Of a stretch of DNA of 64,000 bases, positions 11,411 through 25,083 are shown in pieces. The position numbers and the translations under genes were made by a program. This DNA comes from Turnera subulata (lineage: Eukaryota; Streptophyta; Magnoliopsida; Malpighiales; Passifloraceae), in contig JAKUCV010004208.1 in the NCBI GenBank assembly GCA_028386065.3, positions 109,969 through 173,968 of the forward strand, written 5' to 3'. The notes beneath the pieces were generated by a model. That model saw only the letters and a program-made list of their open reading frames with translations. It was not told where the DNA came from and ran no database searches. Positions within the stretch are counted from its first letter, which is position 1. Each line of letters begins with the position of its first letter.

Positions 11411-11640
11411 TGTATCAAAAAAAAAAAAAGAGATAAGACTAATCTCACACGTGGCTTGACCATCCATCTCACTTCCCGGGCATTTAGCCTAAGACCACGA
11501 GCGGCACGGTTCAGCATCCACCTCAAAGTGTGGGACCACTACCAAGAGTGTATTTTCCATACCTCACGTTTCTACCGGATCGAACCCGGGTTGTGAGTTA
11601 AGGGACAGCATGCTTGAAGACCACTGCGCCAACACCTAAT
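11411..11640 (-). mobile_element. tRNA-derived SINE
   Basis: Read on the minus strand the unit begins TTAGGTGTTGGCGCAGTGG with a pol III A box (TGGCGCAGTGG, 11621-11631) and then a B box (GGTTCGATCC, 11577-11586). It continues through a GC-richer body to a run of 13 T at about 11411-11423. A and B boxes about 35 bases apart and a T-rich end resemble the plant Au-type SINEs. No convincing target duplication could be found by eye. It is not a functional tRNA gene: it lacks the cloverleaf 3-prime half. Confidence 0.8.
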
Positions 11641-14600
11641 TGGTCCCTAAAAGATCTCTTAACTATTTATATCTATCTACATTATCTCTTTTTATATAAT
11701 CTATTATCTTTTTTATAGTCTAGAAATCTTTTAAATTTAACAATAAAAAATCTATTAAATCTCTATATCTAACCATGTTGCATCATGGATCATTTAATCT
11801 AATCATAAATTATTTTGGAGAAATTTTTGCAATATGAAAAAAGTGTAAATTAAACATGTAGACCAATTTTCCAAATAAAAGAATAATACTCTAAGAATGG
11901 TTGACTGAACATGTTTTTTCAAACTTTTATAAATTTTTCCATAGAAAATGAAAATTAGAAAAGGAGTAAAAAATTAAAAATATTTTCTGTTAATGAACAC
12001 AACTGTTACGTCTCCCAACCAAGAAGGCACCCGGACTGCATTAGATGCAAACTCTAACGGAAGTACCATTTCATTTGAATTTAAAAGTTGAAGTACTAAA
12101 ATACCAATTTTTTTAATTTAGGTACAGATTTGTTTTAAAAATAAGATTGAAGTAGATAAACTGTTTTTAATCCGGGATGACAAATATTAGTGCTAGTTTG
12201 TTTTCCTGCAGAACAATTTTCACGACTAAGAATAAATACCACGCTGGTCAAATCCATCCGGTCATCACGCTGGTCAAATCAAATTGGAATATTACCATGA
12301 ATTTGTTCAATTCAATACTATTGTTCAATCTTGAAAGAAGCTTGACTTCCACCAAAAAAACATCTAGAAAGAATTCGTGATTGGTTTCTTTAGCTTTTGT
12401 TACCATGAAATTGCGGTGATATAGCAATTAAAATAAATTAGTTAAAGAAAGAAAAAGCATTAATTTCTGAATAGTAAGAGCCAAAGAAACAATTTCTGAA
12501 CTTTCCATACTTGAGCATACGGTACCTCCAAGGAAGGCCAGATATATTTGGGCTTGGAGTCATTAATAGGTATAACCTTAATAAGAAATGTAATAAATTA
12601 AGCTGCAAAAACAGAAAAAAAGCTTTCGGCTAGAAGGTCAAAAGACAAACATTTATTCTTGTTGATAAGAATCAACCTTTGTACAACTTTTTCTACAACC
12701 AGCAAAAATTCTTTTTGCGGGTTTCTTAATCTCAGACGCTGATTAAAAAAAAAAAAAATGGCCGCAAGATTATACAAATGTCACTAGAAAATCTATTCTT
12801 TTCTTCACCCAATTTTTTTTTTTAAAAAAACATGGGAATTGCAACATTGATTTGAAGGTGTGAAAAAGACAACTATAGACAGAGGGAATCACAGGTTCAA
12901 GATATTGTGTAATCAGTCCAAAATTGTATCTAAAATCAGTTTTTACGCGGGAGATGCGCTGTTAAGCGGTTGGGTTTGTTTTAGTGGTAAGGTTTTCAAT
13001 ATTCTTTAAGCAAAATTTAAGATTTGATCCGTATCTTGTAATATGGAGAACACGAAACATTGGGACGAGCACTTTCCAACTTTAGATTTGATGATGCCTG
13101 ATTTTAGATTAGGTGTGTTTTTCTTGTGTCCAAAGTTTAGATGAGTGTAGTTGGTTCCTTAGGGTAAGTTCCGGCTTGGCTTCATGACCAGAGTAGACGA
13201 TACGGTTCGAACAAAGAAAAAGGTAAACCATTTTCACGAATTCTCGCAAACAAAGTCACCCTTTTTGGATTTTATGTATTTTTCACTATTGTGCTTTATA
13301 TTCTATAGATACTAACCCAGCCGCGGAAGAGAACATTTATTACTTGAACCTTTGTCCTCGAGGAGAAATATCCTGCTTTTCAATCTTTTTTTTTTTTTCC
13401 TTTTTTGGTTTTTATAGAGTACGATTGGGACTCAAATCTTTTTTTTAGTTAAAAACAAGATCTTTTTTTAAGTAGTTGGCTTGCGAAGTTTGACACAAAC
13501 AAACACTTTTGATTTTTTTTTTTTTTTTAAAAACTAAGCGTATAGAGGGCTTCGAGAAGGTACACCGACTTACCTACTTATTGGGGATAGCAAAATCCGG
13601 AGAGAAATACTCTCAAAAACTAATCACAAACATACTGAAGTATTCCCCAATTTACCTAGTAAAGTTAATCAATATAGAAAAGGGGAAAACATTTAATACC
13701 GAGTAGAAACCAAATTCCGTTAATGGATCAAATAAAAAGAAAAAGAAAATAAAAAACATGATTGAGCCTTATACAATGACAAGTCAATTATTTGGAGAAG
13801 ACATAATGGTAGGGGGGTTTGAGAAATACTTGGATCCTAATTGGTTTTATACAACCAAATCATGTGGCTAGTGGCATTGAGAACACAATGATCTGGAAGG
13901 ATTATAGAAAAACAAAGGCATGTGTTTATGTTTGCTACTTGAAAACCGCATCTTCCTGCTACCCAACCCAAGATTAGCGGAGCCCCTTTCAATTATATTT
14001 TTTTCCCCCATAAGAAAAGTCGCATGGAAAGTACAAATATTTTATACATTTTGCATATTCCCATCCCCCCCTCCACCCCCCCTATTTTTTTTTTTTAATG
14101 TGTGTGTCGATGCATATTCCCATTTTTTTTTCTTATACTTGCAATCATCACTCAGTATTTTTTTCTTGGAACGGGAAGCCACACTACAAATTGGTCGGTT
14201 TTGCTGTTTGTTTTAGCATGTAAATGTTCATAGCCAATTTAAACAAATAACCACAATAAATTTTGAAGTCCATTTTATCACCTTGGTTCTGGTAGTTTCA
14301 CCAAGCTTATACCTTTTAAGTAAAGTTTTAAATTCGATCAAGTGACTGGGAAAAACAAAATTGCCACGTTTCTGCAATTCACGGCGTCATTATTTTTTTT
14401 TTCCTTAATAAGAGGGTGTCACTATTTTCTTTTGTTTTTCCCGCAAATGGTAAGCCAGCCAATTTATCTATTTCCTTTTGTGGAAGATGGTAAGTAAGTC
14501 TGTTATTTACTATTATTGTTTGAGGAACATGACAGGTATCAGCTGGTGAAGGTTTAAATTTGTTGAGGTGGGATTGGTTAGAAACACAGTAGTTTTTGTT

Positions 14601-14900
14601 CAGCTAACAAAAAAACTTCTTGACTGGAGTGGTAAGGGAAAAGACCACCTCAAATTCTCTCTGGTTGGATCCCAACTGGATCTCTGCTTGGTTCTTAAAT
14701 GCAATGCTTTATTGATTGATGAGGTTGAGTTGAGTTGTTCTTTTGTATTCTTCTGTCAAAATCAGATAACCCCAGATGTCAAAATACGTTCCCCATACCC
14801 ACGACCCATCCAACCAAAGCAGAGTTCTTTTGTTTTTTTTTTTTTTTTCTATCAACACTTTTTGGTTTTAGTAGGCTACAGAGAGACTAAAGGGGGACTG
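11641..14900. other. AT-rich intergenic sequence upstream of the MLO gene
   Basis: This stretch contains homopolymer A/T tracts and no supported gene. The last few hundred bases (from about 14560) presumably include the MLO promoter, but no single TATA box can be assigned with confidence. Confidence 0.5.
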
Positions 14901-14913
14901 TGTGTGCTTTTCT

Positions 14914-14933
14914 AGAGAGAGAGAGAGAGAGAG
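14914..14933 (+). repeat. (AG)10 microsatellite in probable MLO leader
   Basis: A pure AG run lies about 570 bases before the MLO start codon. GA/CT tracts are common in plant 5-prime untranslated regions and bind BBR/BPC-type factors; a role here is inference. Confidence 0.8.
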
Positions 14934-15499
14934 CAGAGCTCTGAAAAAAGAAGGGTTTTGGTTGTCTGGAGAACCAGAGTCAGTAGTGGGGATTCCTTTT
15001 TGGCGTTTTTGCTGATCAATAACACAACAAAAGTGGCAAAAGTCTTTTGCTTTTTCCCATTTTTGTTTTGCAGAGAAAAACTAGTAGTATATCTGATAAG
15101 AGCTCTTAAGGTTCCTGTCATTTCTTTCATTTGCCACATTTCTGTTTTGGTTATGCGCGTCGTTTGAGAGAGAAAATGTGAAATCTTCTAAACTTGCCTT
15201 TGGACATCCACATTGCCTTTCAGGGGGAATAGAGGCTACCAAAAAAGGCTACGGCCTTAGGATTTTACTGCGTAGTTTCTTTTGGGCCGTTTAAGAAGCT
15301 TATGATTGTGGGAAGCCGGGGGGAGAATGTAACTGTGATGGTTTTGTGAATGGGTTTAGCTTTATAGCTTCAATTTTTTTTTTTCTTTCTTTTCCCTCCT
15401 CTTGTGGCTCTGATTGACTTGGAAATAAGCGTTTAAGCATCTAGTAGTTGAGATTTGGAAGACAAGCAGGTGGTTCAGGAGGGGTGCTATTTGTTTAAA

Positions 15500-18400
15500 A
15501 TGGCAGAAGATAAGAAAGAGATGCGATCATTGGCCTTAACCCCAACATGGTCTGTTGCAACTGTGTTGACAATCTTCGTGGTTGTATCACTGATAGTGGA
15601 GCGCTCTATTCACCGCCTAAGTAATGTAAGCCTTTCAACTCATAATGGAAGTATCTTCTTGTGCTTGCTTCCCTTTTACACTTCTCATACAAACAGGATA
15701 TAATAGTAGGTTTATCTTCTATTCTGATTCATGGCCCTGTAACAGTTTTTGTAAAGTAATTACTATGTGGCTGACCTTTTCCTTTCGCTATATTTTGAGA
15801 CTATCAAGCTTGCGTCTTGTTGTTTAATTTATAGAACTAAATCTGTGGCGCCATAAATATGTTCCTTGAAACCTAAAACATTTTCTTATACTTATTAAAA
15901 CATGCGGGCGGCTCTTGCCCGATGGGAACACTATTCAGCGTGTTTATACTGTTTGTGGAGTCACTTAAATCTGGAGACACTTCCCAGACTGATCTCTGAG
16001 AAATTTGAGTTGGTAAATAGCGTATTGCTCTTAAGAGCTTTTTTATTTCTCATACAAAGCACATTGCTTTTGTTTGTGGTTTTTGTCATAGGTTCTTTAA
16101 ATTGCATATTGGTTCTGCCGGTTTCAATTATGGCTCAAACAGTCAGAATCAATCTGCTTAAACTTTGGCCTGGCAACTGTGGAATTCCATTATTATATTG
16201 CCAGAAGCTTACATTGCAGAACAAAGAACAAATTGGAAACCTGCAAGAAAATGGAAATTGTACAGCGATGCTTTTGTTGTATTGGAAGGGACAATTGGGA
16301 TGCAATATTAACGCTGTTAAACGGCCTTTTTGCCTGCATTAGTTTTATTGCTTTTCTCATTGGTAGTTTCACATCAAGCATAATGGGTTTGCTTAGGGAA
16401 ATAGCCCTTCCCAGAGGGTAAGTTCAAAGGATATGCTCTTGATTGACAATTGTCGAACGGCATCTATGCAATACATTTTCCTGATGGTAGCTCAAACCTA
16501 TTTCATTTCAGTTGTGGCAGAGTTGTTGTTGTTGTTAATACTAGGTTTTCCAGTTCCATTTTCCACTCTTATGAGAGACTGCTAATGTTTTTGTTTCAGT
16601 GGTTGCGGAAAACCAATCGGAAACCTTTGCTTGCAGCTGTGGAGAAAATGAAAGAAGGTAGCTTTGACCTTTCTAGTTGTATTTGAAACCTCAAGAACCC
16701 GATAAAGCTTTTTTTCCATCTTGTTCTTTAGTTTACAAGAATTGTAGCTAACTTTTTCTTCATTCTCATTTTCCAATTTTATTTTGTGGGACTTGTCTTC
16801 AGAATTGATGCTGCTTGGGTTCATATCACTCCTTCTAACGGCTACCTCAAACTCAATATCCAATTTCTGCATTCCATCAAAGTTCTATGACAATAAATTT
16901 GCGCCGTGCACTAGGTCCGAGATAGCTGAAGATACGGAAGAAAATTCTTCCAAGGAACGTAAACTGCTGATGCTATCTGCATTTTCTGACTCACTACGGA
17001 GAATGCTGAATGGCTTAGACACGAATAACTGCAAAGAGGCATGTGATTTGTTTACTTGAAGTGTATAATTTTGTATATTTGGTTGAGCAAAAATCTTCAG
17101 TTTCTGCAAGTTGTAATTTTCCTGGATGGTTCAAGGATGGAACCTATTCTTTTCTTGCACAACTTCTTGATTTGTATTGGTAGTATGTAGTTATTTCATT
17201 CTACTTCTGTGATGTGCCAATGACAACTAGAAATTTATTATGCTGCACAGGGATATGAGCCATTTGTGTCGTATCAAGGTCTTGAGCAGTTGCATCGCTT
17301 CATCTTTGTCATGGCTGTCACACATATTTCTTACAGTTGCTTAACAATGCTGCTGGCGATTGTCAAGGTTAGTTATCATGGCCTTTCTAACTTACAGTTG
17401 ATTTTCCAAGTGTTTAGATGTTTCAGAACGATTAAGCTTGTGGAACATCTTTCTGCTTTTTGTCACACTTTAAATTGTTTAATTGTAAGGTGAGACGAAA
17501 AGTTTTTTTAGTTATAGGTGTTGAAATCGTCCTGTATTGAGCTTATAACGTTATCCAGTTGACGTAGACAATCTGAATGGTAGTTAGCTCTCTGTGATAG
17601 CTTGTTCATTCCTTAAGGAACATATTTTATAACAAGTAAAGAACAGTGGGGGATTAATTAGTGACGTTATTGACCTATTAAATTAAGCTGTAGGTGCAAA
17701 GCTTTAACATATCGTTGGACCTTGCTATCATTGCCTTTCACCGTTGCAGTTACCTTAGATTTTGTGCTGGTTAGTTTAAGTATCAAGTATGTTGTGTTAA
17801 AGTGTTCCGATACGCTATGACGTCTTCTGCCTGGTTAAGATTGTAATATGTTGAGCTCTAACCATGTTGTCAAAATCAGAACTTGTTTAACCTACAATCC
17901 TGTTTCACCGGGTCCTTTTGTTCTGTTTTTGGCTGTGAATGTATTTGATATCAATCTGCGGACTACTTCATATGGTAACTGTTCAATCAGATTCACAGTT
18001 GGAGAGAATGGGAGGATGCAGCTCACATGGATCGCCATGATGTATTGACGGGTACGCTTAAAAGTTGTAGCAATTATGCATACTTTAAAACAAAACAAGA
18101 CTCCTACAATTTTCATCTATTTCAGCCTTATGTTCTATGACTGATTAGGAGCATACTTATTGAATCTCTGTTGGAGTTTAGATTTGTTTAAATTGTATTC
18201 ATATGAATACATAGGTAGGTTCCAGGGCTTTGCAGACTTGCTAATGTGTGATCATATGAATTTTGTCTTAGCCACGTACCGGTTGGAATGTAGTGAACCA
18301 AGTAGCATGCTCGCCGGCTATTAGTCCTGTCACATAGCGTCATAATCAGGCTTTGCTGGAAACAAAATATGTTTGAATGAGAGAACTCCCAGCATTTCAC

Positions 18401-21400
18401 AAAGTTATGGAGATATTTTTATCATTTTTGTTCTTAAACGGACAGCTGAAGCAAAAATTGAATTTAATTATAACAGGAAACATGTTGTTTTGGTTATAGA
18501 ATTGACATTTATCATGGTATAGAGTGAATGTTTGTTTGCAGCAGGAAGAAAATAGAAAGCATAAATACTGGTAGATCGACTATTGTTTAAGCACCCAGCC
18601 AAAAGAATGAAACTTGATCAAACTTTGCAGATTAAATTCCGTGATCTGCATGCCTACTGCGTTGTTGCTCTTACATATCCAGTGATCTTTCCCCTAATTC
18701 TATCCATGAGTGTTGCAATATAAGACAGATATTACAAGCTGATTATTCTGTAACAGAAATTGCAAGACAGGAGACAATGCGGAGGCAAACAACCTTTGTC
18801 AGATATCATACATCAAATCCTTTGGTCACGAACAGTTTTCTTATCTGGGTGGTAGGTTCTAATTTTCTCTTTCTCTTCTCTATCTTTGATAAAGATGAAA
18901 CTGCACTTTTGTATCCCAGTGAAATTTTAAAATTTCACATCGAATGCCCAACCCAGATCATATTCTGCATAGCTAACAGCCATATTTCACCAAGCCAACA
19001 ATTCTGGAAACTTTTTGCCTAAAAAGAAATTTTCTAACAAAGGAAATTCAGCAAATGCCAACAAAATAGATAACTATTGTTTTGGAGATCTATCTGGTAA
19101 AACCCATTGTCAACCGCTTAATCTGTAATGGAAAGAAGCATTAGGGATGGTAATGAAGAACCAATTTATGTGCATTAAAGGTCTGTTTCCTATACTTTAG
19201 GGGACAAATTCCTCAAGAAGTATAGTATGTCCATGCAATTAAAAGTTCTCATCTTTTGCCTTGTTAGATGCAACATAAGTTTCAATTTTGTGTAACAAGA
19301 AAAGAAGTGTTAATGTTGTTTGTGTTTAAAATTTGCAGACTTGTTTCTTCCGACAATTTGGACGATCTGTAGTTCGCACAGACTATCTTACTCTTCGCAA
19401 GGGATTCATCATGGTATACTATTGTTCCACCCCATAGATTTTCAAGTCAAATATGTTTGCCGACAAATTCATTTTGCATTTTGAGGGAATGCTTCTTTTA
19501 ACATGTTTTCCCGATTATTATCAATTTGGGTATATACTTTTTAGCTGAATCTGATATGTGAATGTCCATATCACTTGCTTATCTAAGGATGAGTTTCAGT
19601 CGCAAGCAAGAAACAACTGATGCTATGGGGGACCACTTATAAGAACACTTTTAAGCATCAAGCAACTGGTCCAAGTTTCAATTTATTGAGTCTTACAAAA
19701 AGGTATTAAGCTTAGCTATAAAATGGAGCTTCTATTTTATACCACCATATAGGATGTTTTATAAAACCAATGGACTCATAGCTTAATTGTACCCGTGAAA
19801 CTCTAAAAGGACCAAAAGGTGGTTAATTCTTAAGCTTGAGTCCTACCATAGCCATCTTTTGAACAGAAAAGGAAAGGATCTCCTCTTTAGGGTTAAAAGT
19901 AAGGGAAGGGTTATGGTCCCTCTCCCAGCTAGGAGTTCAGTGGGGTGCAGGCAGCACTTGTACCAAGACAAAAGATATTACACGTAGAAAAAAACTCATT
20001 TGGTGGGAGAAATGGAAGGAGCTTTCATAGAATGGATATTTGTATCTACATAATTTGCTGAACTGCCTAAGACAGTTCATTGCAGCTATGTTTTAAACTC
20101 CTGTCACACATAGCATCTTCGTATACAAATCCATTAAAAAAGTAAATTTACTAACCAACTTTGTCTGCAAGGCATCTTAGTCTGTGAAAGAATGTTTAGC
20201 ATTGGCTTTGGTACAAGTATCATTATAGTTTTTTAACTGTTAATTCTTTTGATATTAATTTGTCGCAGAATCACAACCTCTCGTTGAAATATGATTTCCA
20301 TAGCTACATGATCCGCTCCATGGAGGAAGAATTCCAGAGGATTGTCGGTGTGAGGTAAGAATTGTGTATTTTGGCCATTTTTAACATCAGATCTTATACT
20401 GACCTTGTAGACATTTCATCTCTCAAGTTGCTATTTGTGTGATTGAACATTTTCATTCTGAGATATTTGTTTGTTCAATGCTTGCAGTGCTCCTCTGTGG
20501 GGTTTTGTTGTTGCTTTCATGCTGTTTAACGTAAAAGGTACGTACATATCAGGTGGAATGTGGAGCTTTTAATGATTTTCTTTTACACTTTATTCAGCTG
20601 ATATAAAGGACAGAAAGATTACCTGTATGTTTGATGACCTTAGTGTTGGATCTTAATTTTCTTTCTCAAGTCACTTTGTTGGATGCTATTATGACAATCG
20701 CCTGCTTCATTAAGGAGTACTGATTTCACTTCGCTTCTAATTATCCATTCCAATGTACTATACCAAGTTTGCATCTCATTAACAATGTAGCTTTCTTGCA
20801 GGATCTAATCTCTATTTCTGGATAGCCATAATTCCTATCACTGTAAGCTTGTTTTCCCTCATGAGTTTTAGTTTTGCTATTTGCTTAGTAGAGCATATCT
20901 GCTGTTAACATCTCAAGTATGTATTTGGAGTGACTAGAGCTTGACGGTGAATTCCAAAACAGGAAAATCCAATTCATTATTTATGTGTTTCTATATTCTC
21001 TTATACTGCTTCTGCCTGATATATTATGTTCATGGCAGCTTGTTCTTCTGGTGGGTGCAAAGCTGCAGCATGTGATTGCTACCTTGGCACTGGAAAATGC
21101 TGGAATAAACGGATACTTTGCAGGAACAAAGCTGAAGCCTCGTGATGATCTTTTTTGGTTTAAAAAACCAGAACTATTGTTATCCTTGATCCATTTTATT
21201 CTATTCCAGGTCAATAACATTCATTATGATCAACTGTGAATTGTCTGCTCATTTTCCTTTTTCACGACAACCTCTTACTCCAAACTTACATCCATCTTTT
21301 GTCCTTTTAATCTGAATTTTGGTTGCAGAATGCGTTTGAGTTGGCCTCATTCTTTTGGTTCTGGGTACCTTTTCTTCCTTGACTGGATATATTGTTTGGA

Positions 21401-23074
21401 CTGCTGGGGATATATTTCCTTTTCATTGTTTACCATACTTTGGAAATAAATGATCCACAAACAAACAAATCATTCTGAAGGTCCATATTGCTTCATGTGG
21501 CAAGAAATAAGTGGCTTTTTGACTTGTTAATTATGACTGGAATTTCCAATGGCCATTTAATACTTGCCATATTAGTTTGTACATGTTTTATATGATTTGT
21601 TTTCATTGCATGATCAATTTTGTGTCTTCATCAAATCTATGAAGGGAAATGGAAAACCCATTTTTTCCAGATTTTGGTGTTGCTCCAATTTACTTGCATA
21701 AACATTCCAAGTATGCATCAGCAGCACTTAAAACGAGGGTCACATTTCATGGGGAAGTGAGAATTAGTTCTTTACTTTTATCTTTTTGGTATTAAACTTG
21801 TACTTCCTAACTAGTTTAGCTTCTCTGGATTGATATACAGTGGCAGTTTGGATACAAATCCTGCTTTATTGACAACCACTTGCTGGTTTATATTCGACTT
21901 GTATTGGGGTATGCATAGTAACTCAGCTAGTTGTGAAGCTCTTGAAGATGTATTAGGGATTATGCTCATGATGATGACCCATGTCTTGTAGGTTCGCTGG
22001 ACAGTTTCTCTGCAGCTACAGCACTTTGCCACTGTATGCTCTTGTAACTCAGGTATGATTTTTGTTGAGAAAATACTTCTGAGTCGAGGCATGCAGTTTT
22101 TTTTAATGCATATGCAATCAATTGAGCTTCTGTGCTGTTAAACAATTGCATGAGATATGATTCAATGATGGTAAGCTGCTATCAGATCCATGAGATACTC
22201 ACCCATACGGTGGTTGCTCTTAAGTACTTTACTACTGTGATTTGCCACCCTACCCGACTCCTTTTTGTATTATTCTTACCAGTCGGGATTTCTTTATTTT
22301 AGGCAACATGTATGATGGATTATTGATTTTGTTATTTTTATTGAGGTTAAACTTCTCTGCATGATATCCATGAGGACCAAGAAGGAACTTACTAGTTAAG
22401 GCTCCATGACCTGATTATTCTCCTTTGAGTTGTACTAGTATGGCCATCAGTTTTTTTTTTTTGGGGCCACAGAACTTATAGGACGAATGCTAATTAAGTT
22501 ACAACCATGAGTACGCCACACTGCCTAGGAGTAGCTTGCCTGTTTCTTGCTGTAACTGCTGCTTGAACTGGTTTTGATGGGATTTAAGACAGGCAGCACA
22601 TTATTGCAACAAGGGGAACTTCCATACATTATTATATCAGCTTAAAGCTTATCCTTTTATTCTTTTTTTTTTTTTTTTCAGATGGGAACAAACTATAAAG
22701 CAGCATTAATTCCACAAAGAATACGGGAGACAATTCACGGTTGGGGAAAGGCGGCTAGAAGAAAGAGAAGGCATGGAATGTTCACTGATGATTCTACTAC
22801 CATTCACACGGACACAAGCACAGTAATGTCACTGGAGGAAGACGATCATCAGCTGCTTGATATTCCTGAAAGTGACAATGTTCAAGGCACTGTAATTGAG
22901 TTACAACCGGTATCTGATATGTCAACTAGTCCTGCACCAGTTGCAAATGAAGCTTCAAGTAGAGTGGGTACTCCTCTTCTTCGGCCTTGTGCTTCTGTCT
23001 CAACCTCAACGTCTGAGCATCATATTGTGGACGGTGTTCCTAGATCATCCTCTATGCCAGCCAGAAGAGAATGA
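15500..23074 (+). CDS. MLO11-like: MLO family seven-transmembrane protein, MLO4/MLO11-like clade
   Basis: Fifteen exons can be joined: 15500-15625, 16600-16657, 16803-17038, 17251-17367, 17991-18051, 18757-18851, 19339-19413, 20269-20354, 20488-20537, 20802-20842, 21039-21209, 21329-21364, 21841-21908, 21992-22052, 22682-23074. They give 557 codons with all phases matching, the usual MLO length. The protein shows TM1 at about residues 14-37, EKMKEELMLLGFISLLL near 57-73, paired extracellular Cys (FCIPSKFYDNKFAPC), YLTLRKGF, the late TM segments, and a C-terminal tail with a calmodulin-binding helix around Trp448 (IPQRIRETIHGWGKAARRKR), then SSRVGTPLLRP. The tail and the short loops fit MLO4/MLO11 (clade I) rather than the powdery-mildew clades IV/V. 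MLO proteins are plasma-membrane, calmodulin-binding proteins, recently described as Ca2+ channels; MLO4/11 act in root thigmomorphogenesis. ATG at 15500 is chosen because MAEDKKEMRSLALTPTW matches family N-termini. Intron 3 uses a GC donor. Confidence 0.95.
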
Positions 23075-24037
23075 GGCAAGCTTGAAGCCCCTCAGAGAAC
23101 ATGTTAAAAGGAAAGGAAAAAGAAAAAACAACACAATGACATGTTGAAAGAGATCTCATTTAGGTTTTGTAGGGACTTGGTAAGAGTGAGGAAAACAGTA
23201 TAAAGTGCTAGAATTATCTGACCTAGCAAAGTAGGATTTTCTGTTCATTGCCCTTGTTCTTTCCATGACCCCGAAGTAGTAGATAACCAAGGGGCATAGA
23301 GAACTTGGGATCTTAAGTTGTAGCATGGATAGTATACAGAAGAAGGAATACAAATATACTAGCTTTGTTGTAATCGAATGGTTCAGGTTTATATTGTTCA
23401 CTTGTACAATGTCAATATGTATCCTATTTGCGAAGGGACTGAAGCTAATTTGGTAAGATATCGTCGGCATAAAAGTTTTACTACATATTAATATTAACAA
23501 TGAAGTATATGTATTCGCTCGATATTGGGGTAAAATTCTCTGTTTAGTTATTTCTATGTTCATGAGTGTATCAATTGCTGGACATTTAGAGTGACTCGCT
23601 ATGGAATAACACCATTTATATTCCCTCCCTCAACTATAGAGCTTGGACTTGTGTATCGTTGATCCGTCAAGTCAGTGGCTTTGTGTTAGTGTTAACCAAG
23701 TTATTACTTTGCTTTCTGAGAGAAAAGAAAAAAAAAAAAGAAGAAGAAGCTATGCATAGTGTAACATTGTATATCTGTTACCCATATTTTAGTTTTGCAT
23801 TTACTAATACTTTTCTTCCTTAGTAGTTCTGCTGTATTGGTCACAGCCAATATTCCCCATTGGTACAGATACAAACTGGCTGGAAACATTGATAAGAAAG
23901 CTTTATTCTAGCATTAAATCTGGTTGCATTTCACATTCCTTTCTTCTCCATTGATGTTTTTTTTGTCTTTTAATCTTCTGTCCTTAACTACTCCATTATT
24001 GCTGCAGTCTGGCTGTATTTTAACGTGTTTAAAGCGC
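23075..24037 (+). other. MLO 3-prime untranslated region and intergenic gap
   Basis: This AT-rich stretch follows the MLO stop codon. The transcript end probably lies within about 23150-23560. No other gene is seen before the convergent glycine-rich protein gene, whose stop is at 24038. Confidence 0.5.
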
Positions 24038-25027
24038 TTATGGAAGACCTGCTGCCTGAGTGTTGGCATTGGTGGTGGTCACATGGGCCTGAGTTTTGGG
24101 CTCAACGGTAGCTTTGGGTGCTGTTTTGCCATTAGGATGAGGGGTTGGAACACAAGGACAGGCATATACGGGAGGGACGTTGGGTGGCCCAACAGGATAA
24201 CCACCACCACCGCCCCCTCCTCCTCCATACCCTCCAACGGGTGCAGGATACCCTCCACCACCGGGTGCAGGACCGTAATAACCATTCTGTCCTCCTCCAA
24301 ACCCTCCTCTGCCGGGTGCAGGACCAGAACCACCACGTCCTCCTCCAGACCCTCCACTACCGGGTGCGGGACCAGGACCACCCTCTCCTCCTCCATATCC
24401 ATACCCACCACCACCCTGTCCTAACTCAAACCCAAGCCCACCTCCAAAGCTAGGGAGTATCCCTATAGGAAAGCCGAAGCCAAAAGGCCCAAAGCCACCT
24501 CCCAAGCCACCCCCCAAACCGAAACCAATATTCGGAATTTGGAATCCTGGGAATCCTGGGATAATACTAACACCAGGCTGCGACCAACCGCCTCCTCCTC
24601 CGCCTCCGCCTCCGCCTCCACCTCCACCACCTCCGCTATAACCAGGCGCGCCATAACCAGGAGGATAGACGACTGGTCCACCTCCAGACCCGTAACCTTC
24701 GCCATATCCATAGCCGCCCGACCCACCTCCAGACCCTTCGCCAAATCCAGACCCGCCGGACCCGCCGCCGAAGCCTATACCTTCTCCGCCTCCTCCGTTG
24801 CCAAAACCAAAACCTTCCCCGAAACCTTCTCCGGTCTCACCAATGACCTGTCCTTTGGTACCAGGCACGACTGCAGCTTCTCCGGTCTCGGTGGCTGCTA
24901 CAGTTTTGGGTTTTTGATCGGGAGAAGTGGTAGCAGTGTCCTCCACAAGGTTCCTGTGGGCGAAACCCAAGCTCAACAAGGAAAGGGTGAGCAAGAAGCC
25001 CAGGTAGACACATTTCAGTTGAGCCAT
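24038..25027 (-). CDS. Secreted glycine-rich cell-wall protein
   Basis: A single open frame of 329 residues. It begins with a signal peptide (MAQLKCVYLGFLLTLSLLSLGFA, cut likely after Ala23). A short non-repetitive, Thr/Lys-rich segment (to about 65) follows, then a long Gly-rich region of GGxGxG, FGFG and SGGxG units interleaved with PAPG-containing repeats (about 210-290). It closes with a Cys-Pro-Cys-containing Pro/Thr tail (YACPCVPTPH). Glycine-rich proteins of this kind are structural or signalling components of the wall, often in vascular or epidermal cells. The minus-strand frame is the real one: it has a signal peptide, a TATA box 57 bases upstream and no stop. Overlapping plus-strand frames are shadows. 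The exact class is unresolved. Confidence 0.85.
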   Translation of the reverse strand: MAQLKCVYLGFLLTLSLLSLGFAHRNLVEDTATTSPDQKPKTVAATETGEAAVVPGTKGQVIGETGEGFGEGFGFGNGGGGEGIGFGGGSGGSGFGEGSGGGSGGYGYGEGYGSGGGPVVYPPGYGAPGYSGGGGGGGGGGGGGGGGWSQPGVSIIPGFPGFQIPNIGFGLGGGLGGGFGPFGFGFPIGILPSFGGGLGFELGQGGGGYGYGGGEGGPGPAPGSGGSGGGRGGSGPAPGRGGFGGGQNGYYGPAPGGGGYPAPVGGYGGGGGGGGGYPVGPPNVPPVYACPCVPTPHPNGKTAPKATVEPKTQAHVTTTNANTQAAGLP

Positions 25028-25083
25028 ATTTATGTTTTGTTGAGGTTAATATATGATATATTGGGTTTGCATGGATGGGTGAG

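Noticed and set aside
11570..11640. tRNA gene suggested by A and B boxes
   Set aside because: There is no acceptor-stem pairing or complete cloverleaf, and a long SINE body and T-run follow.
17848..18116. Open frames within MLO intron 4 to exon 5
   Set aside because: They run through a splice acceptor and exon 5 in the wrong frame or on the wrong strand.
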